Assembly (NCBI RefSeq): GCF_035634895.1
Contig: NZ_DASQCC010000010.1
Location: 1-64,000, forward strand
Direction of reading: 5' to 3'
Length of the DNA stretch: 64,000 bases
DNA from: Actinophytocola sp035634895
GTDB taxonomy: Bacteria > Actinomycetota > Actinomycetes > Mycobacteriales > Pseudonocardiaceae
In this document: in pieces, positions 15,001 through 19,395 of the stretch
How positions within the stretch are numbered: the stretch's first letter is position 1
Layout of the letters: each line of letters opens with the position of its first letter
The notes under the pieces: model-generated
Seen by the model: the letters and a program-made list of their open reading frames with translations, nothing else
The model's database searches: none
What the model was told of the DNA's origin: nothing
Translations under genes and position numbers: made by a program

Positions 15001-17573
15001 CCGACCGCGAGATCCCCAAGCGGTCGAGGCTCGCGGAGCTGCCGGTCGACCACGACCCCGAGGCGATGGTCCCGGTACGCGGGCTCGGCTCCACGACCAT
15101 GCGGATGCTGAACGAGGGCGTCGCCCGCCAGCGCGGCAGCAGGAGGCGGGAGGCCGTGAGGTCGGTGGTGGGCGGCGAGCGGCCGCCGCGGTTCGGCGTT
15201 CACGAGAAGGGCGGGGACAGCAAGGAGACCTCGCGGGACAAGCTCCAGCAGTGGGCGAGCTACGCGAACCGCCGGGACAACCTCGGTGCCGCCGCGAGCG
15301 GCGCCGACGTGCTGAACGTGACCACCTTCAACGAGCCCAACGTGGTCAACGGCACCCGGCGGTACGAGGGGTCGGCGAAGCTCACCACCCGCTACGGCAA
15401 CGCCCGCATCCTGGACCGGGCGGACCACACGTTCACCAAGATCACCATCGCGGAGACGAAGCTGCCGAGGGAGCGTCGGGCCGCGCTGGGCGGCGAGCTG
15501 TCGGCCGAGGCGTCCGTGGAGATCGGCGAGCAGGGTTCGTACGGCGGCAAGGCGTCGGCCGGCTACGAGCGCGGTCCGGTCCGGATGGAGACCGACACGA
15601 CCGCGGCCCTCACCGTGCACACGTGGAACGAGCGGGCGTACCTGGTGGCTTACGACGTGTGGCACCAGCTGGACACCTCGGTGAGCGAGAGCATGTCGGA
15701 CTCGCTCGGCCGCCTGCACGAGAGCAAGGAACCCAGCGAGGACACCAGGATGAAGTTCGTGCCCGCCGCGGTGAAGGTGTGGGTGGCCGCGAGCCGGCTG
15801 ACGACCGTCGGCACGCTCTCCGACCACGACGTCGTCAACAACCTCGCGCCCGAGGACCTGACCCGGTACCTGGCGGCCAACCCGAGCGACCCGGCGGCGG
15901 AACCGGAACCGGACGAGGAGCCCGGCACGACGTGGCCGGCGCAGGTCGACCACAACGTCGCGCAGCTCGCCCCGGGCCGGCCGGACGTGGTGGCGAAGTT
16001 CGTCAGCGGGCTGGAGGGGGCGCTGCGGGAGTTCGAGCAGAAGATCGGCGACGGCGGCGACAGCACCGATGCGAGCGACAGCGGTGACGACGATGGCGAT
16101 GGCGACGATGGCGATGGCGATGGCGCCGTAGTCCCGCGGCTCGCGGCGGCGGGCGAGGCACCCGTGCGCGGCAGGCGGGACGAGAAGCGGCTGGCGAAGG
16201 CCAGGGCCATGCTCGCGACGCTCGACAACGAGGCCGTGACGAAGATCGGCTACGCGTTGCTGGCCGGCGGGTTCCACGTGGTGAGCGTCGAGCTGCTCAA
16301 CGACGGCTTCGAGCTGTTCGTGCAGCGCGAGCACGGCAACGGCAAGTTCCAGGTGCTCCTCGTGCTGACCGGCAAGCTCGGCCCGGCCCGCCACGGCGAG
16401 CACAAGGAGGGGTTCACCTTCAGCAGCCAGGTCGTCACGACCGGCTCCGCCGCCGACGGGGCCCGGTCGCGGGTGACCGCGAGCGCCGGCGCGTCCGCGG
16501 CGCCGAAGCTCCCCGTGCCGAAACTCCCGGCGCTGAACCTGCCGGTGGTCGGCACGGGGGCCACGGACAAGCTCGGCGAGGTCCTGGAGGAGGCGGTGGC
16601 GCCGGAGGTCGCGGGAACGGTCACGCGCACCAGCGAGCCGACGGCCGTCGTGCGGCAGCGGCGCACCGACACGTTCACCTGGCACGGCGGGGTCGACGAG
16701 TTCACCCACTCGATGGAGGTACGGGGGCGGGCCTACGTCTACGAACGGGACGGCGACTACCGGAAGCAGGTTCCCCTGCTGCGCAGGAAGCCGTTGAGCG
16801 AGCGGCACGAACTGCGGCCGATCCACCTGCCGGAGGCGGTCCGCTCGACCCTGCCCTCGTACTTCCGGGAGCTGCTGGACCCGGGACGGACGCCCCTCGG
16901 CACGGCGACGGGCTCGTGGCGGGCCACGCGGGGGAAACAGGGCTTCCCCGGCAGCGCGCACCTGTACGTGTGGCCGTTCCCCGCACCAGGACTGCACACC
17001 TCGTTGCGGACCCTCGAGCTCAACCCGCAGCGGTCCGACCTCCTGTCGATCGGCACCGGCACAACGCGGCTCACCCACGAGTTCCGCGCGTTGCTGTCGC
17101 CCACCGGCCACCGCGTGTTCGTCGACGCCAAGCACGTGACCCACGTGGTGCTGATCGAGGACCTTGGCGACCGGCAGCTGCTCGGCCCGATCCCCGGCGG
17201 GGAGCTCGGCGGCGACATCGTCATCGGCGACCAGGTCGTCCGGTCCGTCGGGTACGAGTTCTCCGCGGAAGGCGGTGCGCTCGGCGAGACCGCCGGCTTC
17301 CTCGGCGACCCGACCCGGTTCGAGAAGAAGTACGGCAAGCAGAAGGAGGTCGTCGGGGGCACCGCCGTGCCCGCGGCCGACCCCGGCGCCGCGCCCCCGT
17401 CCGCGCCCAGGCCGGCCTACCTCGTCCGGGCGAGGCTGCGCTCGACGGTCCGCGTGTACTACCGCAACGGAACGGCACGCACGATCCACGACGGCGACGA
17501 CGGCTGGGTGCTGCTGGCCGTCGACGAGGCTGGCGTCAGTGCGCTCGGTCCCTGGCACAGGAGGAGATCATGA
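3..17573 (+). CDS. 5'-truncated giant polymorphic-toxin-like protein with papain-fold (Tox-PL) domain
   Basis: The frame is open from the window edge, so the true start lies upstream; over 5,850 codons are visible. Numbering residues from the GTG at 6: 1-280 is Gly/Ala/Ser-rich low complexity. About 430-550 is a papain-fold toxin domain like PF15644 with a Cys-His-Asp triad in family order: C441 in TNCVRATI, H522 in GGGRHVVTV, D542 in YFDMQSG. Members of this family are predicted Gln deamidases or peptidases. Then come Ala/Arg/Glu-rich helical stretches, an acidic Ser/Glu/Asp block (about 1252-1340), a CxTG module (2304-2485), beta-rich Thr/Gly repeats, a Lys-Gly block (4072-4102), a second CxTG module (4114-4285) and more beta-rich sequence with an Asp/Gly tract (5347-5373). 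The stop overlaps the next start (ATGA). The putative toxin domain lies near the visible N-terminus rather than at the C-terminus. Export route and target cannot be seen. Confidence 0.75.
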   Translation, partial: AVGSAGGLGGVESVGVGGSVDSAGAPMGSGGVGGLGAVGSAGGLGGAGPVGVGGSGGSVGGALGSGGAGGLGAVGSAGGSAVVGQPGSGGSAVGAIGGQATSAPAISGSAGVGVAGQVGTGGAAGALAVPAPGGAGASVATGPLAGSGVAESVGVPPGSVAAGGSAVSGPAGTPVSPGPSGVTGPSGVTGSAGTAGSATAGSVSGTEFPGVQSSSREAAVPPAEQGLPGFTSAMPPAVQAAAGVAASEVAGSGTAASEVGGSDPAVSDVAGASTAVSGVLADGRTRNLLAALDLTLDDLPASAVDVREGVRGLVNDAVLAATALPAENSPPLAPDRLRDLLSDVATAVGHGKDPLTTAAVSGTGYRSDDPAPLRVAALRSMGAPPVASRPDAGRPAVVSRESFATDAAADAYTDATIPMAFRMVNGPRFRQEIRAGTRPTNCVRATIAGYRTYQNDRQHDVEPTPSHEDGRPAGEPRAVLEDEVGRPFRPVPDRAVVDLYLGFKPAGKRYGHLAGTLPGGGRHVVTVLEARGTDGRRDLVYFDMQSGGLVSTDSMRELMFQPVGAGATTGHGPGADTDHLMSSGPPVPMLIDDSSDPDSFDEEAGGPGAAGRPDPRAAFRSLAHSLNLAMVHVPAGFSRDEVRTVRDAARSARERGPRPGQESLTAAAELVVTWSAAVDGARERLSAARHDGLTRVDEAERAAKALLGPVPRSARRGGTVLAAVLHAQLLDVLSAALLDHTLLNTGPALLDVRLPGPVTAMRVALSDFYAEFVDSTPDQYALDMFLAHHPWWGDRSATPRQSMDDVVGSAGFDPDTWLRHAGQLLELPADLETRAAEVLASTPFPAASTHLEGDVANLVAVQVVLERWGRVAEGAASATARELRDELARVGAAAFESAHASEFVEARRRMDVLRGMADLVAVWVVDERHGGRPEGSARRLAARLRAGFGDAAFEDDHAQEFARARALLGNRHEEAARALGIPLAAVRAPEVAVHHRMVDVLAFQLHRTQRMRVLAEARAVTLAGHLQAAHDELHRHSSAVLDLLEQELRDDRNALGHLLTDRGGEEGREAKQNLITRLAGTYDTETASYADLVVDWLVDGMRLLRAPVTAESLGLVVTVGSLLHSGRLDWRSVTATPREVSALLKALPNAPEADRRRWRATGRERLRGPSSPSAREQARFDLVATVVGHRFFDHPQVNTVLGVAERLRAEFAALRQRFNHPEYVARARYDALVAEEIAADLDYFGGVADSTGESSTDSDGDESGDESGSDEIGAGEPSADEPGANESSADGSSADESGADEPGGGDPDDAEPESADEEPADAESEESEESDSASESTDEEARDRSEADYQTSARLALGLPREPGDLTSPEASAAAAGRARAYDELATVLADAMRTRRVRPDARFARMAFAQAWRATEQRRREFQRSANADGVAHVDVDVPADVAGDRLRAGHTGGIDGRILAYEAFLTAEARALAEHVPAGPSPRAVADAERAAAHALGAAPPPLPWRGPAPDDQRRLWRRTTELLTRAYLVRSAAQAEIDRLNSLMPATGWPSMPQARAMIEATELAARADTLGRRLRARFTELHGHDEATAIVSEFYLRHDDQLRTARETLRQATPETASTASELAVVMLGEQVPDTGLPGRGRISPADRRRLQEDVRTVVAGALVAENSARAEADAVHTGILDPAHVDTAWKAAEEFLVDAGLLLDWTAVGQLPGPPVAPAAAARRRHAAVSDPDALFAAVNGFLAEWDDRFEDVADREVTPSDPARVDAVARENREAARQVLGLSEPGPLTRPRQEELLQSIGAIWRLVPGRPAALATALRGHWQPVGARVDRADRTRTELDEARLDAALRKAYDDLTRLLAEQPEAVRRRVEEDAALRWAERARELLDVPPPADTPGPAVPAGRPYGPATWQGSGLARRLHHIALALVAYQISLSMTDVWVNPAVTAQRLRDGIPSHETSSGISVPGLRDLLGWYSGDDTSRLGEDPAVDRGTRPPQFAVEPPPPAGSPPEYTDEADDSRPAGPRPAPTVPAASTVVPAPTVVPVPHGGDLARAAARWSAVLDPRDPGADPPAGAVGAALRLVGPPPDPGSEWAGVHQRLVRAVATTLWRDGTPAAKALLARLWFTIGPAIPAEPPDVARQRPWEWTVRWHAQRLPAGLGERLRSELLGWVVPSLDADRAQLARQLPVGQWVLSALAYQAFLAYNDPAHVATVAPFAAALLRSGLDATHPELAADPVGAVPDRAQAALRRMYETAMYRATGPTTRPTTGPATGAPANGAASPGVGGSTPAAPRVVTPAPAGVFSAAAGDERLAEAFAKVPAEDGVLGFGARTPTPGDPMTVEDVAAVVRGQWAAGRWPRGSPVRLFLCNTGAAVFTRAGGSATGDLAWFAQQLANNLSVDVHLPRDLVWFGPIAGRRPVEVAAHGEVDGVPTLVPLVDGWERRVPGGRRPQPSSYDVVLPSHERTGLGLTADVHLAPDDSDSETESEPDSDNESENESENESETAATQALRTDPTAPPDPGPVGARTAQVRRLLLLNLARPERVDGTRVRALATLMMTEAGTPMRLHGQVLAGFSDAELVDELSAAGGPERLTVTAGRGADAVELTLRTTLGDDSSDPSDPSGQSAGAAGAVGDQEDTKIESSSGKFGATEAELPGSKPKSATVDGRVPVGVGDLRMRVKGRPTGSKWVATSSSESRAAASVDPGGDRTSSDHDLHFTLTLSSNRAAPVHRGGHAPGAATISTPDALADLSLDEDSPVDTDGTGPRPVRMTAGHGLFELGMRLLRQHDPWAESAGEIGSPVRDVLRTLASGAHLSRHGTDLLDGHVLRERLEIHDQRGNQHTAVVELEVRRDATYALRGDAVTGKTTTKSGHTTGQSLTLTDVEPVSVSLRLRSGLPVAGDESSGASLELVGTLQGKRTNKEKRVISRTREISAELGWTAKGALVGTVTDVTYDLRIRFDDGRTEQGSHAMRGGAVSWHVPGSATTEPAPDGGADAEPFPAHKILAGETRFPNLAAVEAALRDVVPAGVLTGDGRTSTAHAARNEVTVARAFSADGAAELSSDLNGDGMSLLLVSATHADTGKADEYVQVVVVAVRPEPAGAGRGGGYGTFDRSGPAGGRSSRAVPGVTGKGELGAGHRIEHSDVVTTGTAAGGGAGARGAAGGIEAEARAQYVRRMGATKTTLSSASGAGHSAGWKSGRVGAHEEVVDHYTITVHGGDGELASTTVTGGVATTVTGGGFTPGTPDRGTGQPDGGFRPVRHRAPMRPVGWRPARLPDHHVVHGVDLPPGLGSALLAGLGGPQKIGPFTRHQAHEFASAKDVAANLDAASVGVHQTPLHRRAGGWSGDRVGDVKVHVMLSNARVSGDPELMELSFTTVVAGATGHGVERGTGRTVAGRVGGGRAGGAAEHDVVRFSDGTDTWVEHAGEAEHERTTTTTYTGLTYPVTYDITVLGGSREAAADEPVMHGDEATSWHHEQAHRTSAVRTWVPAEELEQVGLTTLPEPVTLSAEHADEPVPEVDLDGQVPVSIRPEVTLGLLNALRAVLDLVPRDAVPRTVLARFADHVTERTLAEQLTGWFGTWAGSGIEERGNEGLYRRIVGDLGAGGLEPVYGDLMGAPGIRWSEKVAGDLGTYTVALTLRGDQRFGDYVGTASGWGESVETRTTSTTTTDTGDEHKRKLASRATATTGPGMLDGRPGRVVGTVTGTQLVATDRSEAAGVATRRGYEAPEGDRAIYKHDLGLELEVSKTRHSSRAPRVLSGGVVDLFAPEPASRVHVLEDIPDAVRSRVPASELAHGVLQRGRFVTMPDDHHVVTNPVHLHFLVQDIVRGTRPGEATGPSPTPVPAQANAALDTINTATRPSRVSAYLPELMGEHGHRVDGLDDDPHYSAGAGTSHPLSALVFRAHLVDAWVTPRGVAEFTAKDVSTTAVKDKRKEGPSVKTGARVGVESFVDNARPVLDADGLRLRGSAYARVKGPAYSWQRSAATKTKARTAARETTSTEQSFRVTAWAHWTVTPEYRGSVPEEWLTPRTARDRVHIDTNEAGLRQLGIDPEAVLGDRAATRGTVPGKDKGKGKDQGKGKDKDKSKEKGKEKGKAKAGPSAPARTPTRVPVGVYLREDGDDGGVGRAVEKLPVEEGVFGVVARTPPPDRALTAAGLAAVVRGAGWNGTDPVRLYMCDTGELAALAQELADELGVAVRAPNGLLWLGPGTGDSPVMVAEMTTVRGRPVLTPLADPWAEYEPDETAPVPASYDLSLAPGTPSGLGLAEDVHLAPADRFVVHGTPDWSAVRASVVRQLDAPGTRRWADDEFSEAVLRTLAEEGGERSRYFQNRYEVVVRRSRLGTRGAETAGVSEQRSSFGERPTSSHSAGSQDREGLDPARPLSMAANLGAQFLNVPVEMDFALRGTGPQSSAAEFARAEGRRSVEITETRPVSRARHDVEFEVTVRDLHSPVGTRDRAGRSEPVVVRMTLERARPRPASTDRPRTGGSSTVSVGYPALSVEMSEDERAARIRDAERTRDAIKSVEFTAGFLAAPGRSSVEDSVLRRYPGAPESEVQAFREWLTAVAAGPDALAFVKRNDLPRRRFRLAKRGRREVEVLLALKKPGDGAEHPAEGGGKQVARSFDVSGERGGSHTATREMGGSFGLKGGPQLLGLLEATLGGKASFAHRADDTTGISYRHTRREKTELRGTLPPVEFSSDLVLSLWEVGTSIDLADPNRSIDVPVTAELLVAPPGEMVSEPSTKQPSVLEPAPERRGRDASGLDTAEVLDQTHGRWRFTERSAPLLAMLVTAYLTNKGILADSAANALKPGLAKFFANNTRDMNDGGDGAPYVLPDGRSLFFTGTPLAADGHYVDKEGWKKHTDRFASGIASRVAAVRHESGAVEAGLDGSADPLKVSATARLSRKLKKSVEVEQSFQEVREWTDLGDNHLYRFPAAVTMRVGDDWESMSDPVTWDGLQIQVEVSGRPAAEDITPDPSPAAGKPPAETGWLPADEADREIPKRSRLAELPVDHDPEAMVPVRGLGSTTMRMLNEGVARQRGSRRREAVRSVVGGERPPRFGVHEKGGDSKETSRDKLQQWASYANRRDNLGAAASGADVLNVTTFNEPNVVNGTRRYEGSAKLTTRYGNARILDRADHTFTKITIAETKLPRERRAALGGELSAEASVEIGEQGSYGGKASAGYERGPVRMETDTTAALTVHTWNERAYLVAYDVWHQLDTSVSESMSDSLGRLHESKEPSEDTRMKFVPAAVKVWVAASRLTTVGTLSDHDVVNNLAPEDLTRYLAANPSDPAAEPEPDEEPGTTWPAQVDHNVAQLAPGRPDVVAKFVSGLEGALREFEQKIGDGGDSTDASDSGDDDGDGDDGDGDGAVVPRLAAAGEAPVRGRRDEKRLAKARAMLATLDNEAVTKIGYALLAGGFHVVSVELLNDGFELFVQREHGNGKFQVLLVLTGKLGPARHGEHKEGFTFSSQVVTTGSAADGARSRVTASAGASAAPKLPVPKLPALNLPVVGTGATDKLGEVLEEAVAPEVAGTVTRTSEPTAVVRQRRTDTFTWHGGVDEFTHSMEVRGRAYVYERDGDYRKQVPLLRRKPLSERHELRPIHLPEAVRSTLPSYFRELLDPGRTPLGTATGSWRATRGKQGFPGSAHLYVWPFPAPGLHTSLRTLELNPQRSDLLSIGTGTTRLTHEFRALLSPTGHRVFVDAKHVTHVVLIEDLGDRQLLGPIPGGELGGDIVIGDQVVRSVGYEFSAEGGALGETAGFLGDPTRFEKKYGKQKEVVGGTAVPAADPGAAPPSAPRPAYLVRARLRSTVRVYYRNGTARTIHDGDDGWVLLAVDEAGVSALGPWHRRRS
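4..243 (+). repeat. Tandem 108-bp (36-aa) Gly-rich repeats
   Basis: The string CTGTGGGTTCGGCTGGTGGG recurs at 4, 112 and 220, giving a 108-bp period and two and a bit visible copies. They encode Gly/Ser/Val/Ala-rich units such as AVGSAGGLGG and VGVGGS. The array runs off the left edge, so the copy number is unknown. It forms a flexible Gly-rich segment upstream of the papain-fold domain of the giant protein. Confidence 0.85.
3757..4023 (+). repeat. Acidic Ser/Asp/Glu low-complexity block in the giant protein
   Basis: About 85 codons of imperfect repeats of the type DESG, ADESG, ANESS and ESEESEES, built on GAGTCC and GATGAG codons. It separates two Arg/Ala-rich helical parts of the giant protein and looks like a disordered, strongly acidic linker. 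Confidence 0.8.
6915..7443 (+). repeat. CxTG module, copy 1 of the giant protein
   Basis: Residues about 2304-2485. Landmarks in order: LAEAF, VLGFGARTP, AAVVRG, VRLFLCNTG, LAQQLANNLSV, LVWFGP, PTLVPL, SYDVVL and GLGLTADVHLAP. The same landmarks recur in the same order at 12348-12843. The pattern resembles a module I associate with large actinobacterial polymorphic toxins, where a CxTG motif precedes an AQxLAxxL helix and an APxxxxW strand. Function is unassigned. Confidence 0.65.
7453..7536 (+). repeat. NESE acidic repeat
   Basis: Tandem GAGTCCGAGAAC-type hexa- and dodecamers encode DSETESEPDSDNESENESE. It is a short acidic linker directly behind the first CxTG module. Confidence 0.75.
12217..12312 (+). 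repeat. Lys-Gly (KGKDKGK) repeat
   Basis: About 31 codons rich in AAG/AAA and GGC encode alternating KGK, KDK and KEK units (residues about 4072-4102). The tract is very basic, in contrast to the acidic linkers elsewhere in the same protein, and sits directly before the second CxTG module. Confidence 0.8.
12348..12843 (+). repeat. CxTG module, copy 2 of the giant protein
   Basis: Residues about 4114-4285. It repeats the landmarks of copy 1: VFGVVARTP, AAVVRG, VRLYMCDTG, LAQELADELGV, LLWLGP, PVLTPL, SYDLSL and GLGLAEDVHLAP. The two copies are about 1,800 residues apart, which argues for a large internal duplication of part of the protein. Confidence 0.65.
16045..16128 (+). repeat. Asp/Gly acidic tract
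   Basis: GATGGCGATGGC and GACGATGGC units encode DDDGDGDDGDGDG (residues about 5347-5373), a third acidic linker in the giant protein. Confidence 0.75.
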
Positions 17574-18010
17574 CCGATCCCGACATCGACATCACTGTCG
17601 CCCGTGTCTTCGACGGCACCGGGCCGCGCTTCGCGGCGGACCATCCCACGATGGCCGACGGACCGGAGCGCGACTGGGTGCTGGCCTACCTCAAGGCCGG
17701 CGCCGACCTGCTGGTGACACCGGGCGCGCTGCCGGACGTCGTGGACCCGTCGCGTGGTGCCGTGGTGCCCATGAGCTTCCGCACCGACGGCTCCTGGGTG
17801 TGGACCGACACCGTCGCCTACTACCTGGAGGAGCACGGCCTCGCGCCGGAACCGGGTCTGCTCCACCACATCCGGACCGCGGCCGGTCCGCCTCGCACGC
17901 CCGACCAGGCGACCCTGGCCCGTGCCGCCGCGGCGATCATGGCGCCGGCCGGAGCCGGCCGGCTCGACGACGAGGGCAATGACAACGACGAGAACGAGGA
18001 GCGACCATGA
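17570..18010 (+). CDS. Hypothetical 146-aa protein coupled to the giant toxin gene (candidate immunity/partner)
   Basis: The start ATG overlaps the giant gene's stop as ATGA, with GGAGGAG seven bases upstream, so translation is probably coupled. The same frame is open upstream inside the giant gene, but that part is a shadow. The protein is soluble, without signal peptide or membrane segment. A central motif, VPMSFRTDGSWVWTDTVAYY, followed by LEEHGLAPEPGLL, resembles small actinobacterial proteins encoded beside toxins; I cannot name the family firmly. The C-terminus is a very acidic tail (DDEGNDNDENEE). The next gene again overlaps by ATGA. Position between two papain-fold proteins makes a neutralising or chaperone role plausible, but this is inference. 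Confidence 0.75.
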   Translation: MTDPDIDITVARVFDGTGPRFAADHPTMADGPERDWVLAYLKAGADLLVTPGALPDVVDPSRGAVVPMSFRTDGSWVWTDTVAYYLEEHGLAPEPGLLHHIRTAAGPPRTPDQATLARAAAAIMAPAGAGRLDDEGNDNDENEERP

Positions 18011-19323
18011 CCGGCGCAGACCGCGCGCGGGCGTGGCTGCACCGGACCTACGGCGACCTCGTCGTGCTCGCCGGCACCGAGCCGCTGCGCGTCACCGAAC
18101 GGGCCGCGCTGTTCGGGTGCCGGTACGCCGGTGCCGACGAGCCGATGCTGGCGGCCGCGCTCTGGGTGCCCGCCGGCGACCGCCCGCCGTTCCCGGCGGC
18201 CAACGCCGCACCGCTCGACGAGGACGTCAACCACGTGCCGTCCCAGGAGACCGGCGAGGACTGGCGATGGCGAGTGAACGCCCGCAACTGCGTCGTCGCC
18301 GCCGACGCCGCGGTGGACGGGAACCCGGCCTCGGCGGGTGCGTGGCGGGCGGCCGACGAGTCGCCGGGGTGGTGGGACCGGTTGGTGTCGCGGTACTTCC
18401 CGGCCGCCGAGGTGGCGGGGTGCGACGACTGGGCACAGGCCGGGGCGGCCGTCGTGGACGGTGGACCGGGTACGCGCGCCGTGGTCTGGCTGCGCCGCCG
18501 TCTCGACGGCGGCGACCTCACCGGCCACCTGTTGTACGCCAGGTACGACGAGGGCACCGGGCAGGCGCTCGTGCTGGACCCGCAGCTCGGCACCCTCGCC
18601 AGCACGCTCGACGACGAGGTGGACAGCCTCGTGGTGGCGAGGTTCCACCGGGCCGAGCCGCTCGGGGTGCGGCCGCTCCAGCCGTGGGAGGGGCCCGCCG
18701 AGGACTTCCCGGCCGCCGTGGCGAAGGCCGCCGGCTGGCTCGACTACCTGTACGGCGGACAAGCCGTCCTGGTGGCGCCGGACCCGGCCGACGAGACCAG
18801 GCGAGGCTGGCTCTTCGCCTGCACCACCAGCCGGTTCCTGGACACCGGCGATTGGCGCGACCAGATGCTCGACGCGGCGCTGCTGGTGCCCAAGGCGGCG
18901 GGGGAGCACCCGTTCGGCCTGCCCAACCGCGACCCGTGGACGTGGCTGCGGGACTGGGACGGCGGCGTGGCGGACCTGCCGGCGCCGCCCGAGGCGGAGC
19001 CGGGCGCCCCCACCTGGTTCCCGTCGCTGACCGCGCGGATCGGCCGCCTCGACGGCGCTCACCCACACCCCCACTGGGCGGGCGCACTCGGTGAGATCCA
19101 CGGGCTGCCGCCCGACGCGCTCGCCCTGATCTGGTTGCGCCGCAAGGACTACCGGGACCGCGAGACCGTCGGGCACCTGCTGTGGGCCCGAAACGGGGGC
19201 GACGAGATCCACGTCCTCGACCCCACGGCGCCCCCCGACGCGTCGCCGCTCGGCGCCGATCCGTTCGAGCTGCGGGTGTTCCGGGTGGGCGTCTCGCCGG
19301 CGGCGACCGTCCGCGGTGGGTGA
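18007..19323 (+). CDS. Tandemly duplicated YrhB (Imm35)-papain-fold toxin protein, second copy catalytically degenerate
   Basis: 438 aa, ATGA overlap with the previous gene and GGAGCG as ribosome site. Four parts can be seen: a YrhB/Imm35-like domain (1-75: AWLHRTY, MLAAALWVP), a papain-fold domain (80-215), a second YrhB-like domain (238-315: GWLDYLYGG, MLDAALLVPK) and a second papain-like half (330-430). The first papain-fold copy has the family motif ARNCVVAAD with NPASAG behind it, and a complete triad C95, H174 (GHLLYARYDEG) and D191 (VLDPQLG). The second copy keeps WLRRK, GHLLWAR (H390) and VLDP (D405) but has nothing matching the Cys motif. The YrhB plus papain-fold layout is known in actinobacteria but unstudied to my knowledge. 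It could be a second effector, a processing enzyme, or a catalytic/pseudo-enzyme pair with self-immunity. Confidence 0.75.
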   Translation: MTGADRARAWLHRTYGDLVVLAGTEPLRVTERAALFGCRYAGADEPMLAAALWVPAGDRPPFPAANAAPLDEDVNHVPSQETGEDWRWRVNARNCVVAADAAVDGNPASAGAWRAADESPGWWDRLVSRYFPAAEVAGCDDWAQAGAAVVDGGPGTRAVVWLRRRLDGGDLTGHLLYARYDEGTGQALVLDPQLGTLASTLDDEVDSLVVARFHRAEPLGVRPLQPWEGPAEDFPAAVAKAAGWLDYLYGGQAVLVAPDPADETRRGWLFACTTSRFLDTGDWRDQMLDAALLVPKAAGEHPFGLPNRDPWTWLRDWDGGVADLPAPPEAEPGAPTWFPSLTARIGRLDGAHPHPHWAGALGEIHGLPPDALALIWLRRKDYRDRETVGHLLWARNGGDEIHVLDPTAPPDASPLGADPFELRVFRVGVSPAATVRGG

Positions 19324-19347
19324 CGCCGTGGCCGGTGGGCACACCCG

Positions 19348-19381
19348 ACGGCCGGGGCGGCGATGACGCTGCCCCGGCCGT
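19348..19381. terminator. Bidirectional hairpin between convergent genes
   Basis: ACGGCCGGGGC (19348-19358) pairs perfectly with GCCCCGGCCGT (19371-19381) across a 12-nt loop. It lies between the convergent YrhB-toxin and P450 genes. No U-tract follows, as is usual in actinobacteria. Confidence 0.7.
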
Positions 19382-19395
19382 GGTGGAGGTGCGGA

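Noticed and set aside
9126..17558. A 2,810-codon antisense open frame under the megagene, and another of 1,333 codons at 2703-6704
   Set aside because: High G+C keeps antisense frames open; composition (Arg/Gly/Pro/His-rich, no domains) is that of a shadow of the plus-strand gene.
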